Shown piece after piece: positions 1-10,893 of a stretch of 64,000 nt of DNA (within the stretch, counting starts at the first letter, position 1; each line of letters starts with the position of its first letter). The translations under genes were made by a program, and so were the position numbers. A model generated the notes under the pieces. That model had not been told where the DNA came from. It searched no databases and worked only from the letters and a program-made list of their open reading frames with translations. The stretch is from Hemileia vastatrix (lineage: Eukaryota; Basidiomycota; Pucciniomycetes; Pucciniales; Zaghouaniaceae), in contig JASXTE010000002.1 in NCBI GenBank assembly GCA_030280995.1, positions 10,740,683-10,804,682 on the forward strand, written 5' to 3'.

Positions 1-78
1 TTTGGAGAGTCCATTAAACCCATCCAAACCCTTGTAGGACCTTGAGTTTTACCTTCTAGACCAAGAGTACCACCGACA
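1..78 (+). repeat. 3' end of the 5' LTR of element C
   Basis: Positions 1-78 match the last 78 nt of the LTR ending at 27715, and both end in CCACCGACA. The rest of this LTR lies to the left of the window. Confidence 0.9.
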
Positions 79-447
79 GTTGGCGGCCTTTCTGAATCGT
101 TGACGACGCATCATTATCTTGAGGCCAGAGAGCAAGGGAGCATTGCCGTTGAGGTACCTATAAGGACAAGTAGACGACAAAAACCACAAACGTCATAAAT
201 CACATGACTTATTTTTTTGCTGTGAACGGGAATCGAACTGCGCTCCAAAACTTAGGCTTATATATCAACTATAGTTATATATTCTTGTAGTAATTATTAT
301 TCATTGCTATTTGTGGGTCTCTTTGTACTCTTCATACTTTATGTATTTCCTTTTACTCAGCACTCTGTAAGTGGAATTAAATTGCTCATTTTACAGGGGG
401 AGGTGTCTGGTAAATTAAAATTTACTTTTTTTATTTATTTTTTTTCC
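79..447 (+). other. Primer-binding site and upstream leader of element C
   Basis: The LTR is followed by GT and then TGGCGGCC, the expected place for a tRNA primer site. The same spot reads TGGGGGCC in B and TGGGGGTC in A, so the site is conserved, though I cannot name the tRNA. The remaining leader to 447 has no convincing coding sequence. Confidence 0.6.
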
Positions 448-816
448 TAGTTGACAAAGATAGAGCAATTAGGGGGTATCAATGTTCAGGGATCAGCAAT
501 TTAATTAATTGCGGATAAAATTTCTTATACCCCAATTATCTTCCGCAATTATTTTTGCTAATAATTGGGTTATTAGACACTTTACGTGTCAATGTTCACC
601 TCTTATCCGACATTTTTTACTCAATTTTTCATAACCACATCTTGGACTACTCCCTGGATATTCCTTCTACCTTGCTGCGCACTTCCATTCTCATCCCATC
701 CTGTTCATTCTATCCGCTCAGAGCCCCTCACCATCTCATCTGCTTGTTTCTGCTCCTTTTCATCTCGCTATCTCATTTGCTTGTTTCTGCTCCTTTTCAT
801 CTTCATTTATAATAAC

Positions 817-1000
817 ATGCCTCATCATCCTAGATCTTCTCAAAGGCAGCCATCACCCAGTTGTTCTTCAATTCCCACTACTTCCTCTTTCCCCCACTCA
901 GCCAAGAAATCAAAGACCATTCAATTAAAAAAGATGACCATCTCATTCTTATCAACTGGCTGAAAACCAAATCTAACTATGATTCTTGTTTTGGTACTGA
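817..1000 (+). pseudogene. Remnant second gene of the Harbinger element (SANT/Myb-like position)
   Basis: An ATG at 817 opens about 48 codons rich in Ser and Pro, followed by a basic KKSK stretch. The continuing similarity shifts to another frame, which reads KKDDHLILINWLKTKSNYDS, a pattern resembling the start of the SANT/Myb-like partner protein of PIF/Harbinger elements. It then runs directly into the 3' end of the transposase gene coming from the other strand. Function is inferred from family organisation (transposase plus DNA-binding partner). The gene is truncated and frameshifted. Confidence 0.45.
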
Positions 1001-2068
1001 GTATGCCACTGAAAATTGTCCCTTTAAAATACCTATAGCATTTTCAATTTGTACTCTTGATTGTGAAAGGTGATAATTAAAGGCAGTTTGGGGGTCATTT
1101 TCTGAAGTTGCACCACGGAAAGCAGGTATAATGTACTTTCCACTTGCATATGCTGAGTCTGCAAGGAGGTACTGAGATTTGTCAAAGTATGAGTCAGGGG
1201 ATTGAGAAATCCTCATTCTTTGGAAGACGGAAGAGTCATGACATGATCCAGGGAAGCCACTGTGAAAAGCAATAAATTTTTTATTGACATCACATACAAG
1301 TTGAACGGCAATAGAGTATCTAGAAAGAAGATTAAAAGTTAGATTGTGAAAGATGAGAACTTGGAGAAGATTTTGAAGAAACCTTTTTTTGAAATCAAAA
1401 TAATGGTTGCCATCATGAGCAGGCTTTTGACTCAAAGGGATGGTTGTGCCATCAACAAATCCTATACAGCCAGGGAAACCTTCAGCTTGCATTACTTGAG
1501 AGGATTCAAGTCGCTGTTCTGGAGTTGGCCAAGCAAGAGTTTGAGACTTGAGGGAAAGGATAGAAATCATACAGCACTTGATGTATAATATCACGGTACC
1601 ATATCCTATGTTAAAGAGATTATCCAAACGTCTTACGTCAGCACCATTTCCATTTGAGCCAAAGCGACATAGAGCAACAGCAAGTTGGATGGCAGGATTA
1701 CGCTGTTTGTTATGAGAATTGTTATGGAAGATAGGATGTTCAGAAATGAGTTGATAAAGTTTGAAGAAAGAATCGGGAGAAGTTCTAAAAAGTTGGGTGA
1801 AGTTTAAATGAGGAATGTTGAGAATGGAGGCCAGATCATATCGGGGATCATGATAAAGATTTGGCCCCCTGGTGATGATGTAACGCTTTTTGGAAAGAAA
1901 ACACATATAAGCTAAAGCATCTTCCAAATCAGAGTCAGATTTATAGTAAAGAACTAAAAGAAAAGTGATAGCATTCATTGTTGAGTGAAGTATCTTGCTA
2001 GTAGAGAGGTGTTTCATTGTTGCCGGTGGAAGGGTTATGTGATGAGGGAAGTGGGAATTCACTGCCAA
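977..2068 (-). pseudogene. PIF/Harbinger transposase (DDE_Tnp_4 nuclease), 3' truncated
   Basis: The product would cut and rejoin transposon ends. The catalytic carboxylates are visible: GFVDGTTIP for the first Asp, GSCHDSSVF and LLADSAYA further on, and RVQIENAIGILKGQF for the Glu. The reading frame runs through an apparent 63 nt intron at 1320-1382. Splicing it (AAG|GTTTCT to TTTCTAG|A) joins FDFKKR to YSIAVQLVCD, the usual continuity in this family. After the Glu motif the protein ends within about 12 residues, where the sequence fuses with the tail of the convergent partner gene, so the normal C-terminus is missing. The 363-residue unspliced frame has no internal stop. Likely inactive because of the C-terminal loss. 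Confidence 0.85.
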
Positions 2069-2281
2069 ATGTGCAGTTGGGGTGTGTAGATAGAAAAAAA
2101 ACTTAAGTGTTCGCCACCAAAATTAAGTAGCATAGAGTGTCGAAAGACTTAAGGATGGCATCAGCAATTATGAGTCATGTGACTTTCTTGCAAATCCATC
2201 ATGGATGAGATGAGTTTGGGATCAGGAATTAGGAATGGAAATTGGGGTATAAGAGGCGGGATAATGCATTATCGTGGATTC

Positions 2282-2313
2282 CTTATCCACTAGCCCCGGG
2301 GCTAGTGGATAAG
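2282..2313. repeat. Perfect 32 bp palindrome in the subterminal part of the Harbinger element
   Basis: Two 16 bp arms, CTTATCCACTAGCCCC and its exact complement, meet with no spacer. It lies about 85 bp inside the right terminal repeat. A similar but weaker GCGGATAA motif occurs near the left end. It may be a transposase-binding or hairpin site; this is inference. Confidence 0.85.
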
Positions 2314-2836
2314 AATCTTCCACAATTAATAATGTCTGATCCCAAAAAAAAAAATTCCTGATCCCTAATTGCGGATCCCTGAACATTGATACCCCCTATT
2401 GTGTTCTTAGTCCTAAAAGTAATAAATTTAAAAAAAAAATTAATTATATTTTTCAGTTGACTTTGTCCTGATAAATAATTTTTTTTTCCAGTTGACAAAT
2501 TGTCCTGACAATAAAATTGTAATAATTAATAAAAAAATAAATTATATTAAATTATTTCAGTTGACATTAAGTCCTGGTAATTAAATATCTTTCAGTTGAT
2601 TTAAATCCTGATAATTATCATAAATTAATTTGTTAATTAAAATTTAATTTTATTTCTTCAGTTGATTTCTTTTAAATCCTGGTTATAAGATTATTTTGAA
2701 TCAATAAATAATTGATTTTTATTTTCAGTTGATTTTTGTCCTGAAGAATTTTATATTCTTTTTATTATTATTTTTCTTTTAAAAGCAAAAATAATCTTAA
2801 TGTTTCCTTCTCTCACTTCAGGTTAAATTTAAAACA

Positions 2837-4943
2837 ATGACTGACCAAGGTGTTTCTGCTGCACATGAAGAGGAATTGGATCTGATTGATTATGATGAGG
2901 CTACTTCTGTGAGTTTTCCTTTAACTACAAAATTGGCTCAAATGAATAAATCATTGAACCAATCAAGATGTGGAGATGGAGGAAGTGGAGATTCTGGTAG
3001 AGACAAATTCCCAGGAACAAAAGCCTTCAATCAACCCCCCAGAAGGACTTCCCAAAGGCTTCAAGATAAAAAAGATGTTCTTAAACCAGCAGGTAAAAAA
3101 TCTCTCCACTCACATCAAGGAGTTGAGGACAGAAAACTTCAATTTGAGGTCAAGAATAGAATGTCTAGAAGACAAGGTAAGAAACATAGAGTCTTTTCTT
3201 CAAGAGAAGAAGAAACCTCCTCCTCCAAAAGCCCTTCCACAACTGGCCCCCAGCAACAAGAAAAGGTGGAAGTCTCAAAGTGGCAGTGGGATTGGCTGAA
3301 CACCCAGTGGGATTATCTGTCCCAACAGCAACAGCACCAAGTACCTCAGGCAGGTCCTTCAAGAACAAATCAGTTCAATCCAACACCTCCTCATCCCTAT
3401 CAAGGAGGAAGAAAGAGAAAGAACAACCACATCCAAGTCTTTCCCAAGCCATATTAAGCCCCTCTATTGAATGTCAAGTACCATTTCCATGTAACTGATT
3501 CAGTTCCTTCAGGTAATTCTGGAAGAGGAGATGAGACTGCGAGACCAGTAGAGGCTGAGAACAGTAGACAAATTGCTCAATTTTCAAATGTATCTAATAC
3601 TTTAGTTTTAATTGCTACTTCAATGATAAATCCTGATATGGCTATTATTGATGAAACACTTGAGCCTGAGTTTTATGAGAGTCTGGAAAGTTACTCTGTT
3701 TCTTTATTGAGAAACACTCCAGATGTAGCAAACATTAATGATGAATATTTGAGAGATATTATTGCTAAAAAAAATCATATCATGAACAACATGCAATTAA
3801 CTCAGAAATATAATAGTTTGTTAACTGAACAGGGTTATCAAGCATTAAGGAGTGAGTTACAGAGAGTTTCTGATGATTTGTTTCATTACAAAGCAACTCA
3901 TGAAAAGAAAGTTTCTTCATGGAAAAATATCAAAAATGATTTATCTAAACTACAAGATACTGTATCTGCCTGTTGCCAGGAGCTAGAGGTAGAAAAGATG
4001 AACCCGAAAATATTAAGTGATCATTATTCATCTTTTCAAAATAAAAAATAGTTATCTTTTGCAACAATCAAGGAGAGTTTATCTAGTCTTCCAAGAGTGA
4101 AAACCAGACTAACAACTATTGAAGAAAAATTGAATTCATTTTTAATGATCAAAAATATTTAGAAACTTCTTTGAAGGAACATATGGTACAGGATGCTCCA
4201 AGTTTACCTGTTGCTAGTTCATCTAAAGTATAATTAGATTCAGAAATGCCTGTTGATACTACTGAGTTTCCATCAAAAATTTATGATGCACCAGGATCTT
4301 CAACAGAAGGATTAAACAATGAGATTACTGCACAATAAGAGAAGTTACAGCTGCTTCTTACTCAGAAACAAGCTAATACTAAGGAGGCTCCTCAAAATCA
4401 AAAGAATTGGCCAAAACCTGACCAGTACCCAACATTTGATGGTGATTCTTCTTCTGATTGGCAGCAATTCATTTTCAGAATTGATAACTTAAAAAATTCT
4501 TACAAACTCCCAGATGAGGAAATTGTGTCTAAGTTAATTTCTTTGTTTACCAATGTAGCCCTAATGTGGTATGAATCTGTTCTCCTGGATAGGAATGACT
4601 ACTCATGGGAAGATTGGAAAAAATTGATTAAAGCAAAATTTGGTGGCTCCAAGTTTAGGATGGCTCAACAAAGGCAGTATGAGGAAACTAGATATAGCTC
4701 TTCTACTGATAAACCTATTGAGTTCTTAATGAAACTTGTAAAAATCTTGAGGGCAATGGAGCCAAATATGGAGTTTGAGTTATGGAAGGACAGGATCCTT
4801 TATAAATTATCAATGTCTTTGAGAGACTTGATAGTGGCTAGGACTGAGTTCTCCATAGAACCATCTTCCTTCATTAATACTTGTAGTGAGATCCTTCTAA
4901 AAAACAAGTATAATTCCAGAAGATTCATTCCTAGGACCCCTTT
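2837..4943 (+). pseudogene. Gag of element C, N-terminal and central part, broken
   Basis: This is the Gag region of C in several open pieces of one frame. It starts at ATG 2837, stops at 3455 (TAA), and is open again from 3467 to 4049, then has further stops near 4231 and 4336. The capsid-like section (WPKPDQYPTFDGDSSSDWQ onward) is open from about 4400 to the A insertion. It aligns with B residue for residue (RLQxKK, VEDRK, KLISLF, GGSKFR). At 4943 element A interrupts it, and Gag continues at 22962 in the same frame. No functional product is expected. Confidence 0.85.
2909..3457 (+). pseudogene. Overlapping spliced ORF of element C (KWxWDW protein), damaged
   Basis: An intron-like segment, GTGAGT at 2909 to TCAAG at 2967, precedes an alternative frame encoding GLPKGFKIKK, a coiled-coil-like stretch (STHIKELRTENFNLRSRI) and, after a frameshift near 3200-3250, SKWQWDWLNTQWDYL, AGPSRT and PHPYQGGRKRK, ending in PKPY at the stop 3455. 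The same block is found in another frame in B (12857-13399) and A (20726-21196). Here the intron length (59 nt) leaves the frame one base off, consistent with a small deletion. It is a decayed copy of the conserved overlapping gene. Confidence 0.6.
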
Positions 4944-6122
4944 TGTCAGTATAGTCTAGTATATAAGTATGATATAATAGTGTTATTTTATGGTCCTACT
5001 ACTTATTAATAAATGATTTAGTGATTAAACCTCAGGGGAAGGCTAATAGAATAGTTATACTCAAATAAAACTCACAATACTTGGATTTAAATGCGTGCTA
5101 GTGGTGGAAAATAGAAGAATAAAATATAGTTATAGCTTATATAAAGATAATATCAATTTATAGTGGCTTTATAATATATTTCTGAATGCTAATAATTGTA
5201 TTTTAGTGTTGGTTTGAATTGTAGTAATTGAATGATGATAATAAACCGTCAAAATCCCTCCTTACTTATACCCAAATCCACTGGAGTGCACAGACCTTCA
5301 ATCCAGATGATGTCACTGCTATCCCCGGCAATTACAGCACTGTGAGGGCTCATCACCTCCCCATGGCGTCCACTTCAAGCAGTTTCAACACCCAGACCTC
5401 CAGTAAGGACCCTCCATCACTATTAATAATAACACAGAGTCATACCATAAATAGAAATCCCAGATAAAAGCGGATACCATAAAGAAACAGGTAAAATAAA
5501 TGATCAAAAAGAGATTTAATGAAACTAAAAGCATATAAAGGAAACAAATAAAATGTCCAAGCCCCCAATAACATCCCCAAGCATCCACATTAACCCAGAA
5601 ACATCCTTCCAACCCATAAATCCGTGAATAACCATCCAATGAAGTAATTTTAGTTGTCCAAACTGGGTGTATGCGCCTGATATAGGTGTCTATGCTTCTG
5701 TAGGCGTTGTGAGTCCACTGATCTCGTCCATATGACCTAAAATAAGCAGAAAAACAAAGGTTATAGGCTACTAAGGGGCTAAAACCCACTTATACACCTA
5801 AATATACATAATATACTGCATATTTCACTGAATATGAGATTTATGTATACATATAAGCTTATGTATGTCAATAATTACTTCATAACACTTAAGATAAGTA
5901 TATTATGACTCCATTAACACCTTAATAAGTATTATTAGGCCATGGATAAGCTATTTAAACTATTATAAATTATATAATAGAATAATAATTATATATATAT
6001 ATAATAATAAAATAATATATATTATTATTTAACCTTATTTTTAAGATATAAGCTTAATCTAGTTAAGGTTATCTTATTTTAAGCATAAGAAATACTCAGT
6101 CCTAAGGATATCTAGGCTGACA
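4944..6122 (-). repeat. 3' LTR of element A
   Basis: 1179 bp, near-identical to 21785-22961. It starts TGTCAGCC and ends CTGACA on the minus strand. A TATAAGTAAGG sequence (complement near 5262-5272) is the best core-promoter candidate. Short ORFs inside it on either strand are LTR sequence, not genes. Confidence 0.95.
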
Positions 6123-6238
6123 CTCCCTCACCCCAAAAAAAACAAATAAAAAAAATTTTAAGACATTTTAATTAAACTTAAGGAGTGAAATAATAAAATA
6201 AAAAAATTTTTTATAATACATATACTGAATGAACAGTA

Positions 6239-9184
6239 TTATTTAGATTTAAATTTTTTCAAGAGATTTTTAAGATCAGAGATTTCATTTTCTGGAATCC
6301 ACTGGTCATATTCACTTGATTTATTTTTAAATCTTAATAGATACTCAACTCCCTTTTCTTTAGTAAGGTGTCTCTTTTTAAGTATCTTTTCAATTTCTGC
6401 CTTTTCCACTATTTCTTCAGGTTGCTGTTTATGCCTTCCTGATCTTCTTGGAAATAGAGCAGTATCATTAGAATGGTATGGTTTTATAAGAGAAATAGGA
6501 AATACTGGATGTTTTCTATCATAAGGTGCATATAGAATAACCTCAACAGCATTATTACCAACCATCTTTTTAACTACAAATGGTCCAATGAATGGATCCT
6601 TCAATTTAACATTACCATTTAAATTGAAATGTAGCATTGAAATAAGGACTTCATCACCCTCTTTGAACATTTGTTCTTTATGGGCTTTATCCCATCTTTT
6701 CTTTTCATACTCAAAAGCCTTATTTATACATTCTTGAGCATGTTTTCTGCATAGTTCCTGCATCTGAAGAAAAGATTTAGTACCTGGATGAATATCCAAT
6801 CTAGGTAACTTATTAAGAGTTTTAGCAGGGGTATTAGGTACATAACCCAACCATAACTCAAATGGCTTTTTGCCAGTGACAGAATGTACTGTACTATTAT
6901 ATGCAAATTCTAAACCTGGGATAAGGGTTACCCAATCATGCGTGAATTTGTCATTGTCCTTAAAATTAAGACCAAAAGCACAGTATCTTCTTATCATATC
7001 TTCTAAGGTTTGTATCATTCTTTCTGCTAGCCCATCAGTTTGTGGATGGTGTGCTGTAGAAAGTTTTAATTGACACCCTGAAACATCCATAAGTGACGTC
7101 CAGAACTCAGAAGTAAATTTAGGATCTCTGTCAGAAACTATTGCTTTGGGGAAACCTGCTGTATTTAACATTTGTGTCCACCATAAAAAAGCTAAGTCCT
7201 TTGCAGAAACCTCTTTGTGGGTAGGAATAAATTTACACATCTTTGTAAATCTATCTACAATTATCCAGCAGGAGTTATAACTCTTATGCCCTGCTATTGG
7301 CAAACCTGTTACAAAGTCCATGTTAATGATTTCCCATGGAGTTTTTGGTTGCTCAATTTGTTGTAATAAACCAGCTCTTTTTCCTGTTAATCTTTTAGAT
7401 TTTTCACAAGAATCACATGTTTCAACATATTTCTGAACATCCTCAGACATGTTAATCCACCAAGCTGTGTTTTTTACCCTGGTTAATGTTTTATGGTAGT
7501 CAAAATGACCTGCTAATATATCATCATGACATATACTTAACATTAACTCCTTCATTGAAGGGGGAATTACAATTACATTACTTAATTTTTTCCTGTAATA
7601 TATAAAACCATCCTCAATGGAAAATTTTCCTTTCTCTAATGCCTCTTTATACTTAATTGGTAATGTTTTTATTAAAACATTCATTGAAGCATTAGATGGA
7701 TCATTTAATATTGTAGTTAATTTACTTAAGTCAGGATCTGAATTATAATTATCAAGAATTGATTGCATAAATTCATCCTCAAGATCTACAATATAAATGC
7801 CATAAATGTTAATAATCTCTGACTCAGGAACATAAGCAGGATTATCATCATTACTAGGCAGAGGTACTCTAGATAACAGATCTACATTAGAGTGCAAGGT
7901 TCCTGCTCTATGTGTAATAGTCATCCGTCCTCTGTATTCTTGTACAGCTAATTGCCATCTAAAAATGTGTCTATTAGGAGTTTTCATGTTTAAGAGTGAC
8001 TTAACTGCACTACAGTCAGTTATTAACTCAAATTTTTGGTCTTCAAGGTAATAATGTAGCTTCTCAAGAGCCCATACTACTGCCAAACATTCAAGTTGAG
8101 TAGCACCATATTTTAATTCACCACTTCTCAGAGTACGTGAAATATAGCAGATTACTACTTTTGACATTTTTCCTTCAATAAGTTGTTTTTGGTGTAAAGC
8201 AGCACCCAGTCCAATAAAACTTGCATCTGTATATAATACAAAAGGTAATTGGAAATCTGGTAATCCCAAGATAGGAGCTGTCATTAAACATTCCTTCAAC
8301 TTATTGAAAGCTTGTTGTCTTTCATTATTCCAAATGAAAGCTTCTGATCTCTTTATCAGCGTGGTCAGTGGTGCAGCAATTGATTGGTAGTTTTTTATAT
8401 ATTGTCTATAATAACCACACATTCCAAGAAAAGATTGTACATCCTTCACATTTTGAGGAATGCCAATATTTTTTATTGCAGCCACTTTATTTTGGTCTAC
8501 ACATATTTTTAAGCCAGATACAATATGACCAAGCACTTTTAAAGATTCAAACCCAAATTTACATTTTTTCAATGCAAGGGTCATTTTTATTTCATCCATT
8601 TTCTGAAATACTTTCCTTAAATGGATTAAGTGTTCATCAAAAGATTTAGAGAACACTATGATGTCATCAATGTATACCATTAACCATCCTTCAATCATTT
8701 CATTATGGAATGTTATATCCATTAACTTCTGAAATACTGATGGAGCATTTTTTGGTCCAAATGGCATTCTGACATACTTATAAATTCCCATGTGTGTTGT
8801 TATCAACAAAAAGTTCTGTGAATTCTTTTCAACAGGAATTTGATGGTACCCTTTATTTCCATCTAGGCAACTTATATATTTAGCACCTTTAAGGGTAGCA
8901 TGTATAGAGGCAATCCTTGGCAAGGGATAAATATCATCTACTGTAAATGTATTTAATGCTCTATAATCACCGCACAGTCTTGCTTTATCTTGTTCATAAG
9001 AAATTAGCACTGGTGATATTACACAATATTTTGGCGTAGTTTCAACCTTCTCAAGAATGTTCATTTTCAATAACATCTTAATATTATCCTCTATGTCTTT
9101 CCTCTTCATTGGTGAAGCAGGGTATGGTTTCTTTTTAAGACTAGCAGGAATATTATCCATATCACAGGTTAAACTAATTTTCAT
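6239..9184 (-). CDS. Pol of element A: reverse transcriptase, RNase H, integrase, chromodomain
   Basis: This 981-residue frame copies element RNA into DNA and integrates it. Visible in order: reverse transcriptase (LCGDYRALNTF, SCLDGNKGYHQIP, MPFGPKNAPSVFQK, active site YIDD), RNase H (LYTDASFIGLGAALHQ), integrase zinc finger (HDDILAGHF with CDSCEKSKR), integrase core (NMDFVTGLP, VSDRDPKFTSEFW, HHPQTDGLAERMIQ) and a C-terminal chromodomain-like segment (EYLLRFKNKSSEYDQWIPE). No internal stop is present. A TAA (9185-9187) lies directly before its first ATG; at that place B and C have Glu-Glu-Met, so this was one continuous polyprotein. The chromodomain probably directs integration to marked chromatin (known for chromoviruses). 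Confidence 0.93.
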   Translation of the reverse strand: MKISLTCDMDNIPASLKKKPYPASPMKRKDIEDNIKMLLKMNILEKVETTPKYCVISPVLISYEQDKARLCGDYRALNTFTVDDIYPLPRIASIHATLKGAKYISCLDGNKGYHQIPVEKNSQNFLLITTHMGIYKYVRMPFGPKNAPSVFQKLMDITFHNEMIEGWLMVYIDDIIVFSKSFDEHLIHLRKVFQKMDEIKMTLALKKCKFGFESLKVLGHIVSGLKICVDQNKVAAIKNIGIPQNVKDVQSFLGMCGYYRQYIKNYQSIAAPLTTLIKRSEAFIWNNERQQAFNKLKECLMTAPILGLPDFQLPFVLYTDASFIGLGAALHQKQLIEGKMSKVVICYISRTLRSGELKYGATQLECLAVVWALEKLHYYLEDQKFELITDCSAVKSLLNMKTPNRHIFRWQLAVQEYRGRMTITHRAGTLHSNVDLLSRVPLPSNDDNPAYVPESEIINIYGIYIVDLEDEFMQSILDNYNSDPDLSKLTTILNDPSNASMNVLIKTLPIKYKEALEKGKFSIEDGFIYYRKKLSNVIVIPPSMKELMLSICHDDILAGHFDYHKTLTRVKNTAWWINMSEDVQKYVETCDSCEKSKRLTGKRAGLLQQIEQPKTPWEIINMDFVTGLPIAGHKSYNSCWIIVDRFTKMCKFIPTHKEVSAKDLAFLWWTQMLNTAGFPKAIVSDRDPKFTSEFWTSLMDVSGCQLKLSTAHHPQTDGLAERMIQTLEDMIRRYCAFGLNFKDNDKFTHDWVTLIPGLEFAYNSTVHSVTGKKPFELWLGYVPNTPAKTLNKLPRLDIHPGTKSFLQMQELCRKHAQECINKAFEYEKKRWDKAHKEQMFKEGDEVLISMLHFNLNGNVKLKDPFIGPFVVKKMVGNNAVEVILYAPYDRKHPVFPISLIKPYHSNDTALFPRRSGRHKQQPEEIVEKAEIEKILKKRHLTKEKGVEYLLRFKNKSSEYDQWIPENEISDLKNLLKKFKSK

Positions 9185-10893
9185 TTAATGATCTTTTACA
9201 AGGCCAAGTTCATTTGTACCATGTGCAAAAGCCATTGGAAAAGCTTTAATTAATTCCAAAATATTATCTTTCTCAGTTTCACTTATCTGAGTGCCAAATG
9301 ATGCTTTTGAAATTTCTGTTTCCAGAAGTTCCATCTCATTGGATTCTCTTCCTTTAGACGGGGAATTTGTTACTGACTCAATGTGTAAGACTGTGTTAAA
9401 AGAATTTATTTTAAATTTCCTTTTACCATTCATGCCAATTGTAAAATTGTTATTAGCAGGGTCTAACTTTACACCAAATTTAGTCAGAATATCATTTCCA
9501 ATGATAAAACAGTTACTACAATTAGTATTATCCATTACTACAAAGTCACAAGTTACCCTTACATAACCATGTTGGTGTTTAAAGAAAAAAGCAGCTTTGT
9601 ATTTACCAATGGGGTGTAGTACTGATCCAAAACCTCTCCAATTTTTATTTTGAAGTGGTTCAAGCTTAAACTTATATTCACTATCAATTTTCTGTAATGT
9701 ATTAGTGGAAACAACTGAACCAGCAGCTCCTGTGTCCAGTACTATATTAACATTTTCACCAGAAATGATAGCTGGAACCGTGATAGGTGTCATTCTAAAG
9801 TTATCAGCTTGTATATCCTTAATGATTTCAGCATCCTCAAAATTCATTAAAGATTCATTTGAGTCCATATTCAATATTGGATTTTCAAAGATGGACAAAT
9901 CATCTTCCAACATACAGACTTCATTTTCATCACTATATGAGATATTGCTGTCATAATCACTTGATTCTTCACTTTTTTCAGTTTCAGATTCAGATTCACA
10001 TTGATTTTCAACAATATTTATGTTTTTCTCACATTTGTGACCTTTTACCCAAGGTTTGTTACACTTATAACAAGTATTTGTTTCATACTTTTTAGGTACT
10101 ACAGGTGCAGTAGGTTTTTTCTGCTTCTCCTGAAGTGTTTTTGAATTCTGAGTTTTTACAGGTTCAACATTTTGCTTATAAGTGGAATACCTTGATTCAT
10201 ACTTATGGTTTAATAATATTTCATTGCAAATATTAATAAAGTCAGAATATTCAGTAACATTTAATGTTCTAGCTATAACAATGTCTCTGACAGATATAGG
10301 TAATTTGTATATTATCTTATCTTTCCATAAGTTAAAATCCATATGAGGCTCAATGGCTTTTAATATTTTGTTTAAATTCATTAAAAATACCATAGGTTTG
10401 TCACCATTCAACGGATTATACCTAGTTTTCTCATACAGTCTCTGCTGAGTAAGCCTGAATTTAGAACCTCCAAATTGTTTTTCAATAAGTTGTTTCCATT
10501 CAGCCCAAGAGTAGTCTCTACCCTCACTTAAGACAGCTTCAAACCATAATAAAGCAACATCCTTAAATAAAGAAATTAATTTTGATGTTATCTCTTCATC
10601 TGGTAACTTATATGAGAATTTCAAGTTGTCAATTCTTTGAATAAAATGTTGCCAATCAGAGCTGGCTTCCCCATCATAAGTTGGGTACTGATCTATCTTA
10701 GGCCAGTTCTTCTGATTGGATTTTATCTCACTAATCTTAGGTAAATTCAACAACTCATTCACTTTTGATAAATGGTCTTGTATTTCTTCCTGCACGGATT
10801 TGTGACTTACATTTTCAGATTTGACACTACCACCAGATGGTTTTAATTGTGGTGGTACAGGGAAGGAATGAGATTCACTTTTGCCAATGAAAG
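9185..10893 (-). CDS. Gag C-terminal part and protease of element A
   Basis: This continues the Gag frame that begins at 21272 after the B insertion; codons join in frame across the GAAAG duplication (CCTTTC then ATTGGC). It holds the capsid-like region (WPKIDQYPTYDGEASSDWQ), a zinc knuckle CYKCNKPWVKGHKC, an acidic linker and the aspartic protease motif IVLDTGAAGSVVS, then the run into reverse transcriptase. It ends at TAA 9185-9187 by what looks like a single GAA to TAA change. Gag packages RNA and the protease matures the polyprotein. It is interrupted by B, so it is not expressed as a whole today. Confidence 0.9.

Larger units (their letters stand above)
471..2397 (-). mobile_element. PIF/Harbinger DNA transposon inserted in the leader of C
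   Basis: The terminal inverted repeats begin AGGGGGTATCAATGTTCAGG and are near-perfect for about 30 bp. They are flanked by 3 bp duplications ATT (468-470 and 2398-2400). Removing the element restores a leader that lines up with the uninterrupted leader of B near 12320-12370. It carries a DDE transposase on the minus strand and a remnant second gene on the plus strand. Total length is 1927 bp. Confidence 0.93.
448..2743 (+). other. Array of seven UU-bulged hairpins in the leader of element C
   Basis: Seven short inverted repeats share the plan outer stem, unpaired TT, GAY, loop, RTC, outer stem. They lie at 448-455 with 2410-2415 (split by the Harbinger insertion), 2454-2470, 2489-2507, 2558-2576, 2593-2610, 2659-2681 and 2726-2743. 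The inner pair changes from GAC/GTC to GAT/ATC and the outer pair from CAG/CTG to TAG/CTA, so pairing is kept while sequence changes. AT-rich spacers of roughly 16-50 nt separate them. Element B has three hairpins of the same type. A role in genomic RNA packaging or translation control is inference. Confidence 0.7.

Noticed and set aside
225..262. tRNA-like T-arm on the minus strand in the leader of C (GGGAATCGAACT)
   Set aside because: The flanking bases do not form a T-stem or acceptor stem, so no tRNA can be folded.
2448..2745. The CAG-TTGAC-TCCTG repeats read as an array of micro-exons with TTTCAG acceptors
   Set aside because: Only some units are followed by GT, lengths vary, and compensatory pairing explains the pattern better.
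5385..5789. 134-codon ORFs inside the LTRs of element A (also 22226-22630)
   Set aside because: Minus-strand frame within LTR sequence, with no start context or protein features; chance openness.
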